Of a stretch of DNA of 64,000 nucleotides, positions 23,901 to 34,662 are shown piece by piece. A model generated the notes under the pieces. The model was not told where the DNA came from. It saw nothing but the letters and a program-made list of their open reading frames with translations, and ran no database searches. The position numbers were made by a program, and so were the translations under genes. This DNA is from Capitulum mitella. Its lineage: Eukaryota > Arthropoda > Thecostraca > Pollicipedomorpha > Pollicipedidae. Location of the stretch: the NCBI GenBank assembly GCA_030062745.1, contig CP099849.1:24850144-24914143 (forward strand), written 5' to 3'. Position 1 is the stretch's first letter; each line of letters opens with the position of its first letter.

Positions 23901-26075
23901 GGGGGGGGGGGAGCTCGAGGGACCCGGGTCTTTCTAAGGCCCGCATTTTTGTGAAAACCATTGCACATCGTCTTCCCGGCAGGCGGTTTTCGCATAATTT
24001 TAGTTCACACTGACCTCTGCTCCCCCCCCCCGTAAGAAATCCTGGCTGCGCCCCTACTTGTGACAGTGATGCTGCTCACCTTTGACAAGTGCCGCTCGGT
24101 ACTCGTTTCTCATCTGCATCGGCTTCTCCCAGCGGAAGCGCTCGTTGAAGGCCACGTCCCTGTGGTGCTTCACCGACGGCACCGCTGGGAACCATGGGGC
24201 CCAGGTGAGGCCAGGGAATGGCGGTCACTCACGAAGGGAACAGCGTCGCCGGCGAATGCAGGTGAGCGCCGCGCGTTGCAGAACATACGTAATGAAGGCA
24301 CGATCGCATGATTCGCTCACACATGCTGGACGTGCAGTCAACCAAACGGAGGATATCTGGCACGTGCCAAGAGGACGAAATTATTCTCATGCATCACCAA
24401 AGAGAAGAAAAAACAGAGTTTTTCCGCTGCTCAATATCTTACCAGTGAGCGTGATGTTGGCGTGATTGAGACCGATGTGGGCTCCCAGCTCCGCCTGCAG
24501 GCGTTCCGACGAGAAGGCGCGATAGAAGGTGTTGATCTGAACGGAGCCTGACTGCCAGTCGGAGCCGGTGGCGCCAACTGTCGGCAGCGAGAGAGTGGCG
24601 TTAATTAAATAAACAACGGTAAAGAACACCACCTTAGTACCCAGAACAAGCTTCCGGAGATTTCCCAGCGGCACTTCATTGGCTTTAAATGTGCAGAACG
24701 CATAGAATTCTGCATCAGTTATGCCGAGGATTAAATCCTCTATACCGCTCCGAGCAGTGGAATCATTTTGGTTCTCCGATACGGCGGTCTGCCATCACAG
24801 CAGACCTGGAGCAACCGGCAAAGTTCATCGTTTTATCTGCTACTTCTACGTATATAGCCACAGACACGGACACACAGACACATACTTTCATATAATGGGC
24901 GCCGCAAGACAGTCCCACGAGCTGTGTTTACGCGTCATGAGCAGACGCTGCTTTCCGCGTCACGGCAAGGGTGCAGAGACACTCGTACCATGGCAATGAG
25001 TCGGTGAGAAGAAATCTCGTCCCATACCGCCGCAGGGCTGACAGCCTCCCCGCCAACGCGCCGTCATCAGACGACCGGCCCCACCGTCGCCGCCTCGAGC
25101 TGACGTAGCGCGGGAGAACACTTTTCCTACCATCTCGTGCTGCACCGGTGGGAGCAGACAGCCTCCCCTAATCACCCACCCTGACCCACATTGGTGCAGC
25201 TCCACCGAGCCCGCTTCCGCTCGTCTGCGGCCGGTAATTTGGCGGCCGGGCGGCCGAACACGCCACGGCTGCGAACACAGGTGGCATTGGACGGTCCTTG
25301 TCGATTTCGGGGAAGAGTTATTTCAGACGACCGCGTGTCACGCGTGAACCCGCTGTGGGTGGTTTGATGATTCTCAGGAGTCTACGCGCGTGTAATGAAC
25401 ATTACGGAAACTTTCGCGGTCATGGTTTTTGAAGACCGCATGCAAAACGATACGGCCCGTCTCAACTTTCATGCCTTACGCTCGCCGCATTAAAACGCAT
25501 TTTAAAAAATGGTAAAAAAAATTGTCGCGGCGTACCACGTTTGCCATCCCGGACAGCAGTACTCACGGGTAATGGCGAGACCGGTGAAGAGACTGAGAGT
25601 GACGCAGGCAAACGTTGTGAACCTCTGGAATCGAGAGCAAAGCGGGCCGTCACAACGTGACAAAGACGCATGAATCCGGCGCACGCCATTGCCGGTAGCT
25701 CGTACGTTAACTGAAGCCCGATACAAATGTTGGAAATGGCACATCAGTGAACAACGCACTGTTCGGCAGAGAACGTGGGTGAGCGCTTGTGTTTGAATAA
25801 GCAGCGCGGATAAAGGTGAGACAATTAATATTTGTGTGCTTTGAATTGGAATGAAGGGATGCAAAATCATTATGAGAGCAGGATGAACACGGAGACTGGA
25901 GGTCACTGACCTGGCTGCGGACGCCGGGGAAGATGAGCAGAAAAGCGACCAGCACGGTGACGAAGATGACGGAGATGAGGATGATGGCCGAGTCCCCGTG
26001 AACTGAGGTGCGGTTGCTCTGGTGGTACAGCGTGGGGCCGCCGTCCGTACGAAATGCGTCAAACCAGCCCTTCAT
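20956..26075 (-). CDS. mol (DUOXA): DUOX maturation factor, left-arm copy
   Basis: Nine exons on the minus strand, joined by GT-AG introns and kept in frame: 26075-25911, 25624-25567, 24577-24443, 24184-24080, 23536-23425, 23002-22791, 22591-22375, 21853-21308, 20992-20956; 528 residues, stop TAG. DUOXA/moladietz proteins are ER chaperones that carry dual oxidase to the plasma membrane for hydrogen peroxide production. Family marks: N-terminus MKGWFDAFRTDGGPTLY with sequon NRT at 21; TM1 about 30-52; TM2 about 57-77; a long extracellular loop with NITLTG; FNERFRWE at 132-139; GLPYPILTVAEYLS; three more membrane spans (about 184-208, 211-233, 254-278); then PHTFSTILEV and FGTPYDRH. The Arg/Ser-rich cytosolic tail (about 337-528) lies mostly in exon 8 and ends RRQSSDRASLDA. 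All frames are intact. Terminal exon 9 is supported by a good acceptor and by conservation in the other arm. Confidence 0.92.
22738..22843 (-). repeat. 53-bp tandem duplication across exon 6 donor
   Basis: The last 41 bases of DUOXA exon 6 plus the first 12 of the intron are repeated immediately downstream (minus strand). The second copy keeps GATCGACCTCGGCTGGCAG and a GT at the equivalent donor position. The same duplication is in the right arm, so it predates the split between arms. Use of the distal donor would add 53 nt and shift the frame. Confidence 0.8.
23250..23424 (-). repeat. Donor-like tandem repeats in DUOXA intron 5
   Basis: Just inside intron 5, units of about 20 bp of the form GTTCATCTGGTGARATYCYA recur. 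Each resembles the authentic exon 5 junction (ATCTG followed by GTGAGATCC). Two are nearly identical and adjacent near 23,300-23,335; others are degenerate. The array appears to have grown from the splice-donor sequence itself. The right-arm version differs in unit number and sequence. Confidence 0.6.
23887..24055. mobile_element. hAT-like MITE, left arm only
   Basis: A 169-bp non-coding insertion in DUOXA intron 4, flanked by direct ACTTGTG copies (23,880-23,886 and 24,056-24,062). The right arm has one copy of the site at the matching place (ACTTGAG, about 49,597-49,603), which is the empty site. The right terminus read inward is AGGGGCGCAGCCAGGATTTC, a typical hAT-type end; the left is GCCACAGGCGCAGC followed by a G run. 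A relative lies at 5,743-5,903. A 7-8 bp duplication fits hAT. Confidence 0.75.
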
Positions 26076-26104
26076 GACGGCGGACGGACAAGGCGACGAC
26101 CTGC

Positions 26105-26360
26105 CAACACAGAACCCGTCACTACGGCGATCTGTCAACGCGGAACCGTCAGTGCGGCGGCCTGGCAACACCAAGCCGTTGCCGCGGCGACCTGTCAACA
26201 CGCCACTGCAACAACTTGTCAACACGGACCCCGTCACAGTGGCGATCTGTCAACACAGGACCCGTCACTTCGGTGACCTGTCAACACGGGACCCGTCACC
26301 ATGGCTACCCGTCGTCACGGAACGTGTCCTGCGACGAACTGTCAACACGAATCTCTTCAC
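26105..26360. repeat. About 31-bp minisatellite upstream of DUOXA
   Basis: Eight to nine imperfect units of about 30-31 bp, of the form GATCTGTCAACACRGGACCC then GTCACNNYGGY, end about 20 bp upstream of the DUOXA start codon (minus strand). The right-arm counterpart is at 47,034-47,287. It lies where the 5' UTR or core promoter should be. The minus-strand frame through it is open but has no ATG before the MKGWF start. Confidence 0.8.
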
Positions 26361-29300
26361 TGAGGTGATCTGCATCGCAGCAGAGGTCTGTTCAGCTCCC
26401 GTTTCAGGCCTTTTCTTATTTTATTACGGAGACGTATAAATAGACAACAAAAGAAGAAAAAGTCTGAAATGCTGTAAATAACTAATAGCACGGGCTTTGT
26501 AAGGTGTTTAATGCAAAATGTCGTAGCCATCCTCCACAACAGTTATCATTGGATGCTGATACGGCCCGCCAGGCCTGTGGATTATTGACGAGGCATCTCC
26601 TGATGAGGGGATCCATTACCAGGCTCCACATCAGCATATTCCACGTTGAGGGACTTCCGCGAGATAAACCCATCCCACATCTTACTGCATTCATTACAAC
26701 ATTACCCCCCCCCCCCTACTGTGCTTTTGTTTTGCGGTCTGCTTATTATGTCGTAAACTGTTAACCCCGCCGGACAAAGGAGGTGGATTTTGACGTCATT
26801 GAGGTTTCCTTACCCTGCCGACGAACGGCTCGCATCAAGAGCTTGATTTTTTTACAACTGGCCTTACGTCCTTTCTCAAAAGCTGATCTAATCTTTTTAG
26901 CCGAAAACACTCACCGACATCAAAGATTTGCCAGTTTCATAATCAGGTGACGCTTATCAGGTGATGCTACAAAAGCGTGGTTTGCCGCTGAAATGCTTTA
27001 AACTACTACGACGGCAAAGATGGAAAGCGACGAGATGCTGTTTTTCCCTTTGGCCTGAAAGTTTGTGTGGAAGAGAGAGAGAGGGAGACCTGGATGTTTC
27101 CAGTCGGGTGTCATTCGAATCAGAAAGAAATGTGCTACACGCTCGTTGTCTCGTTGCTCTATCTTTTTTATTAGGAGAGCAATGCAATGGAATTGGGGGG
27201 GGGGGGGGGAACAGCCACGACCCTCGCCCAGGCCGTATGTGATAACCTTTACGTCCGGCCAGGAATACCTTATCTGTTTACATTCCGCAATTATGTTCAG
27301 GAAAACAATGATCAGAGCTGGAACTTTGCCGAAATTTGTAGGGATACAAAATGCCATTTTTTAGTCTATTCTTGCCATGCATCACCATCCGCACAACGTT
27401 AACTTCGTCGTTCAGGCGACGATACACGTGCATTCCCACCTTCCATTAAAGTTCTGCTCATGGCAATGACGATAACCATACGCTTGCATAAGGCAGTACA
27501 TCGCACGTGCGTATACACGCAAACTAATATCAAAGGCCTTCACAAGTAGGGCGCCGTAGCAAGACACTCGCAATGCTGCTCTGTTGCAGGACTCTTCAAC
27601 TGGGTATCCTCCGGGTGAACGCAGTTTATCTCACACTCGTTCCGGCTTGTGAGCAGGAGCTGGATTGCTCAAGGTAACTGATTGACATTTAATTGCGTAG
27701 GTCTCTGTGACTAGGCCTCGCACCAGTGGCAGACCAAGAAGGAATGGATTATCGGCTTCCTGATGCTTATTCTTTTGCTTTTGATCTGAATACTGAAATA
27801 TAATTGGTGTTGACGATGATGCAAATAATGTGTTTTACTCTTACTTGAAATAAAGCATGGCATTTTTACGTGAATCCGAGCTATGAATCCATTACCTCCC
27901 ACCTGTTTTATAGGCCAAAACAATTTTGGCGATTCCAGCTATCTTAAAATCACGTACAGGATTCACGAAATCGTTAGCGAAGGATGTATTCGATACCAAA
28001 ATAAACCAAAGAACAGAACGAAAAACATAAAATAATTCGACCAATGCGGGCCGTAGGTGCTCACGTGAGAGATCCCTTTCCTGCGCTCACAGCCGCCGTC
28101 GACTGGCTGCCGCCGTCACCCGCACACAATCGGACCGTTCGCCTCTTCCGCCGCCGCCCGACGTACACGGACTGACTTCCTCCGGTGACGGCAGGCCTAT
28201 ATGATCGGGTGCCGGCAGCGCGCGCTGCCTGAACAGCGGCCCTGGCCGCCGGACGGTTCCGGCGCCGCCAAGGCCCGAGCGCTCATGACTCGGAGGCGGC
28301 CGACCGCAGCCGGTTCCCACAGATCGACCGCCGCCGGGAGAACTCTTCGACCCGGACGACGCGCCACCGGGATGGCTCTTCCGACCCGGAAGACGAGCTC
28401 CCAAAAGAGCTCTTCCGACCTCACCACGTGCTGTTGCCATCCGACCCGGAGGACAATCGTGTGGACTTTGACGCCCTTGCTCCTTCGACTCGGCGACGTA
28501 CCGCTGAGATAGCTCTTCCGACCGCAATGACGCACCGCTAAGACAACTCCTCCGACCCGGCTTCCGACTCCGACCCCGCCGCCGTGCCGCCGTCACGGTC
28601 TTGACCGCGCGAACGTATCCGGTCGAGAGAGGCCGCGCCCTCCGATTGAGATCGGTCGGGTTGTAACAGCTGAGTGTCGGGTTGTAACGGTGGAGTCCAC
28701 GGCCGAATGGACAGTGACAAAGAACGTCCCGACACCGGCCCGGATGTGAGCTCCGTGAAGCGGCCGGATAAAGAATGTGCAACGGTGCATGCGGCTGAAA
28801 ACACGTTCGGACCTCTGACAGCGTCGTGGGCTGGTTTAACCCGTGCCCCGTCAGCACATCCCGAAACCGTCACGGAAAGATGACTCCACATTTTCCTGAC
28901 GATGGCGGGGGAGGTGAGCAACGAGGCGATCAAACGCTGTGTGCACTGCTAATGAATTCCAATGAGATAATTGTATGTCGCACGTGACATACATACATAC
29001 ATGCATCTTACGTGCGCCAGTTGCGAATCGTGAGAGTTGTCACGCGTCACGAGCCAGAGGAGGGAGCTCCTGTTCCCCGCCATCCGCCGCCTGACCGGCG
29101 CGGCCACCGACCCTGACATTGGGCAGGAAGAGGGCACCCGGCCGCGCCGGCCGGCCACATCTGGGTCAAGTGCGCTCGCACTACATGGCGGCCGGTTTTC
29201 GCACGCCGCGGCCGGCGGCGGGCGGCCTACGTGACCCCTCCCTGGGAGCGGCCGCTGTCGCCGCCGCCGCCGCCGCCGCCGGCGGCGAGCCAGCGCAGCC

Positions 29301-29605
29301 ACACGTGAACGGCGACCCCCTGGAGGCCGCCACCTCTTCCGTGAGGCGGGCAGGCGCGTCGGCAGCGGAAACTGGTGCCAAAATCTCTTCGGCCTTGTTT
29401 GACATGTCTGCCCGTTGTTTGATAGATTTCAGCACGTCTGCTGGTAGACTTTGTTTTGGCTGCGATGCGATTGTAGCGAACGGCACGGACAAAGCACTGC
29501 ATTGTCGTGATGCGACGAATGCAGGCTTAGAGAAGAAATGGATAAATACATAGCAACCGAAATAAATCAAGAAAAAATAACCCAACGGGAAAGCCACAGT
29601 ATATA
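26361..29605. other. DUOXA upstream region, left arm
   Basis: No gene recognised. AT-rich from about 26,400 to 28,060, then a GC-rich block (28,080-28,870) with repeated TCTTCCGACCCGG units, then a second CpG-rich block (29,050-29,400) with a GCC-trinucleotide run near 29,262-29,285. Open frames in these blocks do not keep their register in the right arm. The blocks may be promoter-associated. The segment 28,900-29,010 includes a CATA repeat and is replaced in the right arm by a short hairpin. Confidence 0.5.
28320..28570. repeat. Degenerate GCTCTTCCGACCCGG repeat cluster
   Basis: Irregularly spaced copies of a motif close to AGCTCTTCCGACCCGGA, roughly 30-50 bp apart. The right-arm counterpart (44,815-45,075) has a different number and order of units, and no reading frame survives the difference, so this is a non-coding minisatellite-like cluster. 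Confidence 0.55.
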
Positions 29606-32600
29606 CTTGCGTATTCGAGTGCAGCAACCAAGAGCATTGCATGTGTGCATGGACGGATTTTTTCAGACTGGACTATTTTCATGTACCATCACAAAGCCAT
29701 CACCAAAAAATGCCGAATCAAGGCCATCGGCGCTTTCAGTTCGCCATGGTGGTTATGGTCCGTTTCGTTGGAAAACCCGGAATAACGTCGGCCACTCAGG
29801 CTGAGGTTCCTTGACTCACTTATCTCGACACGAAGGCATACACGTACTAGTTTACTACACTGCTATTTTACATACTGGTTTCACGGGCTTATCAAAACAT
29901 TGTTTAAACTTATCTCAATTCAGCTCAAAGCGTTTATGCCAACAAATTTAGTACCACATCTCACGCGTCCGCCAAGTCGGTCGAAATGCCAGGCAAAAAA
30001 ATGATGACCTAAGGTAACATGGCCCCGACAAAGGCCAGTATAGAGCGTGCGGAGCACCCAAGCTGGTGTCATTTTGTATGTCCGATTTGTGGCATTCTGC
30101 ATCAGAAGTATTTGAATCATTTGCTCCCAGAATCCAAGTTATGCTCTGTAAACCTTCCCAAGTCTTCCAATGGATTATCATTCTTGGTGCCTGTCAATCT
30201 GCACACTAGCGTAGTCTGAGTTGACAAATCATCACACATCACGGAACTTGCTCGACTTTTCAAAGATACAAGGCCCACAAAATGCTACCCAATCATGTGT
30301 TGTCCCGACAACCAAAACCTTTTAGATAGCCTGATTAATGTGCGGTTATAAATTAATCAGAATACCGTTAACGAAACGCCTCTAAACGAATTTTGTTTTT
30401 TGGGCCCAGAATATGAGTGTTCGTTTCCGGATACGAAAATATGGGCCTGTGAGGGGCTGATCAGTTCTCATACTTTGAGTCTGTGAATCTGAGCTTGATT
30501 GTCCTATTCTCCGACCTTCTAAGTCGGGCTCCTTGAATATGAACCTATAATTCCAAGCCATCGAATCTCTGAGGTTCCCTAGGGCTTTTCAAAGCTATGC
30601 ATTTACCAATCTGTAATTTTAGACCCGGCACGACTGGGGATATTTGGCAGCCTTCCAGTTACAGGTTGACATTATTTGTCCACTGCTCATTGCGACAAGA
30701 AACAGTTTAACTTGAACGATTCAAACGACGTCCGGTAGCCCGTCAACCTGGCACTCTTTTCATTCGCCATTTGTTTTCGTGGAGGTCACCAATGGTGTCA
30801 AAGGTCAGGTCAAAGCCCTAAACTTGACGGCTGTTTGCCGACCGTTTCAGAAGCACATTAACATTCGAAGTTAAGAGAGGGTGAGCGGCCGACGTTAACT
30901 TCGCTCTTAGGTTTTCGTCTTTTTATCTGACGCAGTGACACGATCAGACAGCACAGCTTTAGTCCACAGATCGGGCTAGGAACGGCGATTACCGCACGTG
31001 ATTTTCGTGTGCCGAAGACTTTCCCGAGAGTGAGAAATGAGCGGATTTAGTTTTCTTCGCCCCGTTTTCCAAGCCTGCCGGAAGTGGCTGGGTCACGCTT
31101 CGACCGACCCGGCTTCTACCGGTCCCCGGCGAAGTGGAGTGCCTGTCCCACCAATCGCAGCTTAGCACAGTGCTCTGCTGTTCACCGTCCGTGCGCTGTA
31201 CGCGGCCCGACCGGGCGGCTTGTGGGCCGGACGGGGGCGGCGCCGAGCCCTGGCTCGCTCGGCGTCAGACGCCGACCTTGTCGAGGGTCCCGCCGGTGAT
31301 GTGGCCGCGGGGCGGGCACGCTGGTCGTCGACAGCGGGACCGCCGCAACCGGCGGAGCAGACGGAGTGTGCGATGCGTGGCTAACACTGTCTCGTGTGAC
31401 CGAGCTATGGTGCACCCGCGGCGCCTGCCCCGGGCCGGACGCCTGGGTCTGGCCGTCGATCCGAACGTCGGAAGGAACAGACTGGCGTCTCTGAACAAAC
31501 CAGGTCAGGATTGGGCACGTTATGTCCGCCCGCCGATCAGTGATCGTCGACCTGATCACCGTCAACTTGACGCTGCTGCGGTCAAAGTGCAGGCGCACGC
31601 GGATAACTCGTCCGTTGAGTTTCGACAACTACAATCATCTCTGCTCAGATCTCCTCCAGTCTGGTCTGGAGTCGGACAATGAAAGCTCTCAGTCAATAGG
31701 GGACTACGCAACGTTCCTGTACACACAGAATGGGGCCGCGGACAAGCACTGCCCGCTGAAGCGAATGAAGCTGTGTCACCCATATCGTCCCTGTCTTGAC
31801 GCTCATCGAAAACCTGCTTGACCTGCAACGCCACAGAGAAATAGCAAGGCGCAAGAGAGATGCCCTCGTCACCACTGCTAGTCAGCGAGCTTACGTAAGA
31901 CTCGAAACAGATTCAAACGACTGCCCGAGCAGACTTTCCTTATCCGCCATCATCCACAGACGAGGTGTGGGCCGGACTGCGCAAGCAGCTCTCGACCCCA
32001 GCCAGTGCACTGGACCCGATGATGCGTCAGACGCAGCAACAGCGAACGGCTTCAGCTCGTCCTTTGCGGGACGTCGGGAGCCACATCGCGGCTGAGCTGA
32101 CAACGCGGCGGGACGAACAGCCGGCACCCCGGCTACCCATCGTGTGCAGTTTGGTCTTGACTAGTGTTCGAAATCCAACCAGGTTCCGAGGAGGAGGCGA
32201 TGGGAATGTCCAAGATTGTCCAAGATCCAAGCCTGTCCAAGCAAATTCCGATTTTTTAAAAAATTCAATGTCTGCTTCCGGCTTGCAGACAGTCAGGACT
32301 ATATGTACTGCTCGCTTTTTTCATAAAGATGACTTACAGTCATGGTTGAAGGAAGCAGGAGGGATGAAATAAACATGTCTTCCATCTTTTTAGGCCTGTA
32401 GCGCCGGTCATAAGGCGGAATGCATGAGTACTTTTGTGATATCCTATAAACAAATGCCCCCCGGCCACCCCTTCCCACTCTCTGCACATTTTCGTCTCGC
32501 ACCTACGCTTTTGTTTACAGATAAAGTAGTTTACAATTGGATCATTAGGTGCCGTCGCTTCTAAAACCAAAATGAATATTTTTTTTTATGTGTGGTGCAT

Positions 32601-32648
32601 CCTGCGCCTAGTCTTCCCACTATTAAATTTGTGTAACATACTATTGCT

Positions 32649-33587
32649 TAACCCGCGCAGTGGAAGGGGGTTTCACACTAACGCGCACTGGAAGGGGGGG
32701 GCACAAAAGTGCTCCCCCTCCGACCTCGGAAACGGAAAGAGCTACAGACGCGAAATTTTATGGACAGGGTTGGGCCAAACAATTTATATTGTGTGCAATT
32801 TTCATGATGTGCGACTTTTCGAACGAAACTGGAAAAGGGTGTTCGTATGGGTGTTAAAACGTGGAATACAACAATTTCCATTCATTTGGCGTCTTGACTG
32901 AGGATTTCGGGTCGAGGTGCATATGTACACCATGATCTATATCTCATGTGAAGATCGATTAATGTGCCAAACATGTTTTTAGTAGGGCCTCTTGAATACA
33001 TATTTCATAGGCATCGCCATGTCGCAAAGCAAATCTGGGCCAGCCCACAAAATATTTGACCTTGACATTTGATGACCTTGACCTTTGCTGGCCCTAGTGT
33101 ATGTATGCGTATCAGTGTGCTTCGTGTTTTTATTAGGGGCTTTGAATGCATATTTCATACAAACCGACATATTGCAAAGCAAATCTGGGTCAGGTCACAA
33201 GCTGTTTAACTTTGACCTTTGATAAGCTTGGTCCTTATTGACCCTGGATTTGGTCTTGGTACATCCTCCATCACTTATGCCCGAATGACGTTTCGTGATT
33301 GTGTTCAAACGAGAATCTTAGGTAGAGCGTTAGTCCTTTCACGAAGTTCCCATTTGTCAGCGACGACCGTTGTTTTCGTTATATTTGTTTGACTTCAAAT
33401 GCTTAAAACTTCAAAAAATGCCGGCCAATTTTCGATTTTTTTTGCGTCAATTGACGCAGAAAAAATCATTCAATTGCCATAAATGTCACAAAGTAGCAGC
33501 AACCGGTTCCGATTCGTTCTCGAGATTTTCAAGAAAAACAGGACGGGGAGGTGCACAAAAAGACCCACCTTCCAGTGCGCGTGTTAC
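32649..33587. mobile_element. Probable non-autonomous DNA transposon (MITE)
   Basis: Imperfect terminal inverted repeats match 18 of 21 positions: left AACCCGCGCAGTGGAAGG, right (inverted) AACACGCGCACTGGAAGG. A second copy of the terminus, ACGCGCACTGGAAGGGGG, sits about 30 bp inside the left end. The interior has two tandem units of about 155 bp (from about 32,976 and 33,131) carrying TGACCTTTGACC-like motifs and no transposase. The left end abuts TTAA but the right abuts TTAC, so the superfamily (perhaps piggyBac-like) is uncertain. It looks old. Confidence 0.45.
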
Positions 33588-34485
33588 GTTACATTGATGG
33601 TCAGAACAACTTTGGCGAGATTCGCATCTTGTAATTTCAATGGTAGGCGCAAACCAGACTCATCTATTTGTGCGTCTCCCAATATGTAAAGCACGAAGTA
33701 AGCAGGGGCTGGCACAGTACCGGTCATGGTCAGTAAGCTCCTCCCGGCCGCAGCGCGAGCGACGGTAGCGCCGCCTAGTCCATGGGAGGTCAGGTCCCAC
33801 CAATTTCTAAGCGATATTGCAGCACTACTAAATGAAGATAGTGCGGTGCGGTTCATGAGGAAAGGAAGAAAAAGATTTGCTTTTTAGTTCTTTATATTAT
33901 TTGCCTGCCTCACGAATATTACATCACGTCCAGGACCCCAAAACACGTGAATTTTGCATTATGTGAAAAACATCTTTGGGACGGGACGTACATTTTTTTT
34001 CTAAATTGGGCTTTAAAGGTCATATTTGGATTCAGCGGATGCAAAAATGCACCAGTCTAGACCATGACCCCATGCATTGTCAGAAAAAGATGACAGAGAG
34101 GCCATCTACTGTCTAGGCCTGGTTTAGATTATAGCATAGTATTTGGGAATAACGGTACAGTATATCTTGTGCTGCATGGCAATTTTCAAACATTAGAGCA
34201 CCGTGTCCAAATTTAATTTCCATTGAATTTCAAGATTTAAAAAACCCCAATGTGTGGTAAACACGTTGGTGTCTTGGGTCAAGGGTCAAAATAAAAGTGT
34301 TCACAAATTATCACCCACACCTAAATCTTCTTACACTTATGAACAACAAGAGTAACAACAGTGAAGAAAATATTTTCACTTTCCATTACATCGTAACTGG
34401 AATTCTCATTCCTTTTTCTCATAAAGTCGTCTGTTGACAACGCTGGTAGACGCACTGACGTATGTCTTATCCTCTAACATTCTTG

Positions 34486-34662
34486 GGAATCGATTCCAAA
34501 GAACCTTATGAATCGATTCGATTCTGAATTCTTGGGCCAAAAGGCGATTTTGATTTTGATTCTGAAGCGTAGTTGCTGCATAGGGAATCGATTTTGATTC
34601 TGGTTCGCGGAACGAGTTGGTAAAGCGGAATCGATTCTAAATCATTTCTGAATCGCCTACAA
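34486..34662. repeat. GAATCGATT-type repeat cluster
   Basis: Five or more variants of GAATCGATTCYRATTCTGA recur irregularly within 180 bp. No frame or inverted ends are evident. This could be a simple degenerate satellite fragment or part of an unrecognised interspersed repeat. Confidence 0.5.

Larger units (their letters stand above)
8374..29605 (+). repeat. Left arm of about 21-kb inverted duplication
   Basis: Reverse complement of 43,881-64,000, recognised along its whole length: the base before the window end pairs with 8,374 and the first base after the N gap pairs with 29,605. Order is preserved throughout (for example 12,863-13,024 with 57,672-57,833; DUOXA 20,956-26,075 with 47,306-52,553). 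Arm-specific segments here are 14,421-17,232 and the MITE at 23,887-24,055. Substitutions are scattered, about one percent in compared exons and more in introns and flanks. This is either an allelic haplotig placed inverted or a real segmental duplication. Confidence 0.95.

Noticed and set aside
28087-28857. 256-codon minus-strand frame in the left arm
   Set aside because: The right-arm counterpart (44,555-45,109) shifts frame and differs in repeat number; the composition explains the openness.
29181-29642. Alanine-rich frame near the inner arm boundary
   Set aside because: The GCC-run length and downstream frame differ between arms and substitutions are mostly replacements; more likely promoter-type CpG DNA.
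31084-31682. Long frames in the GC-rich patch of the spacer
   Set aside because: Arg/Pro-rich products on both strands, no motif, no splice logic.
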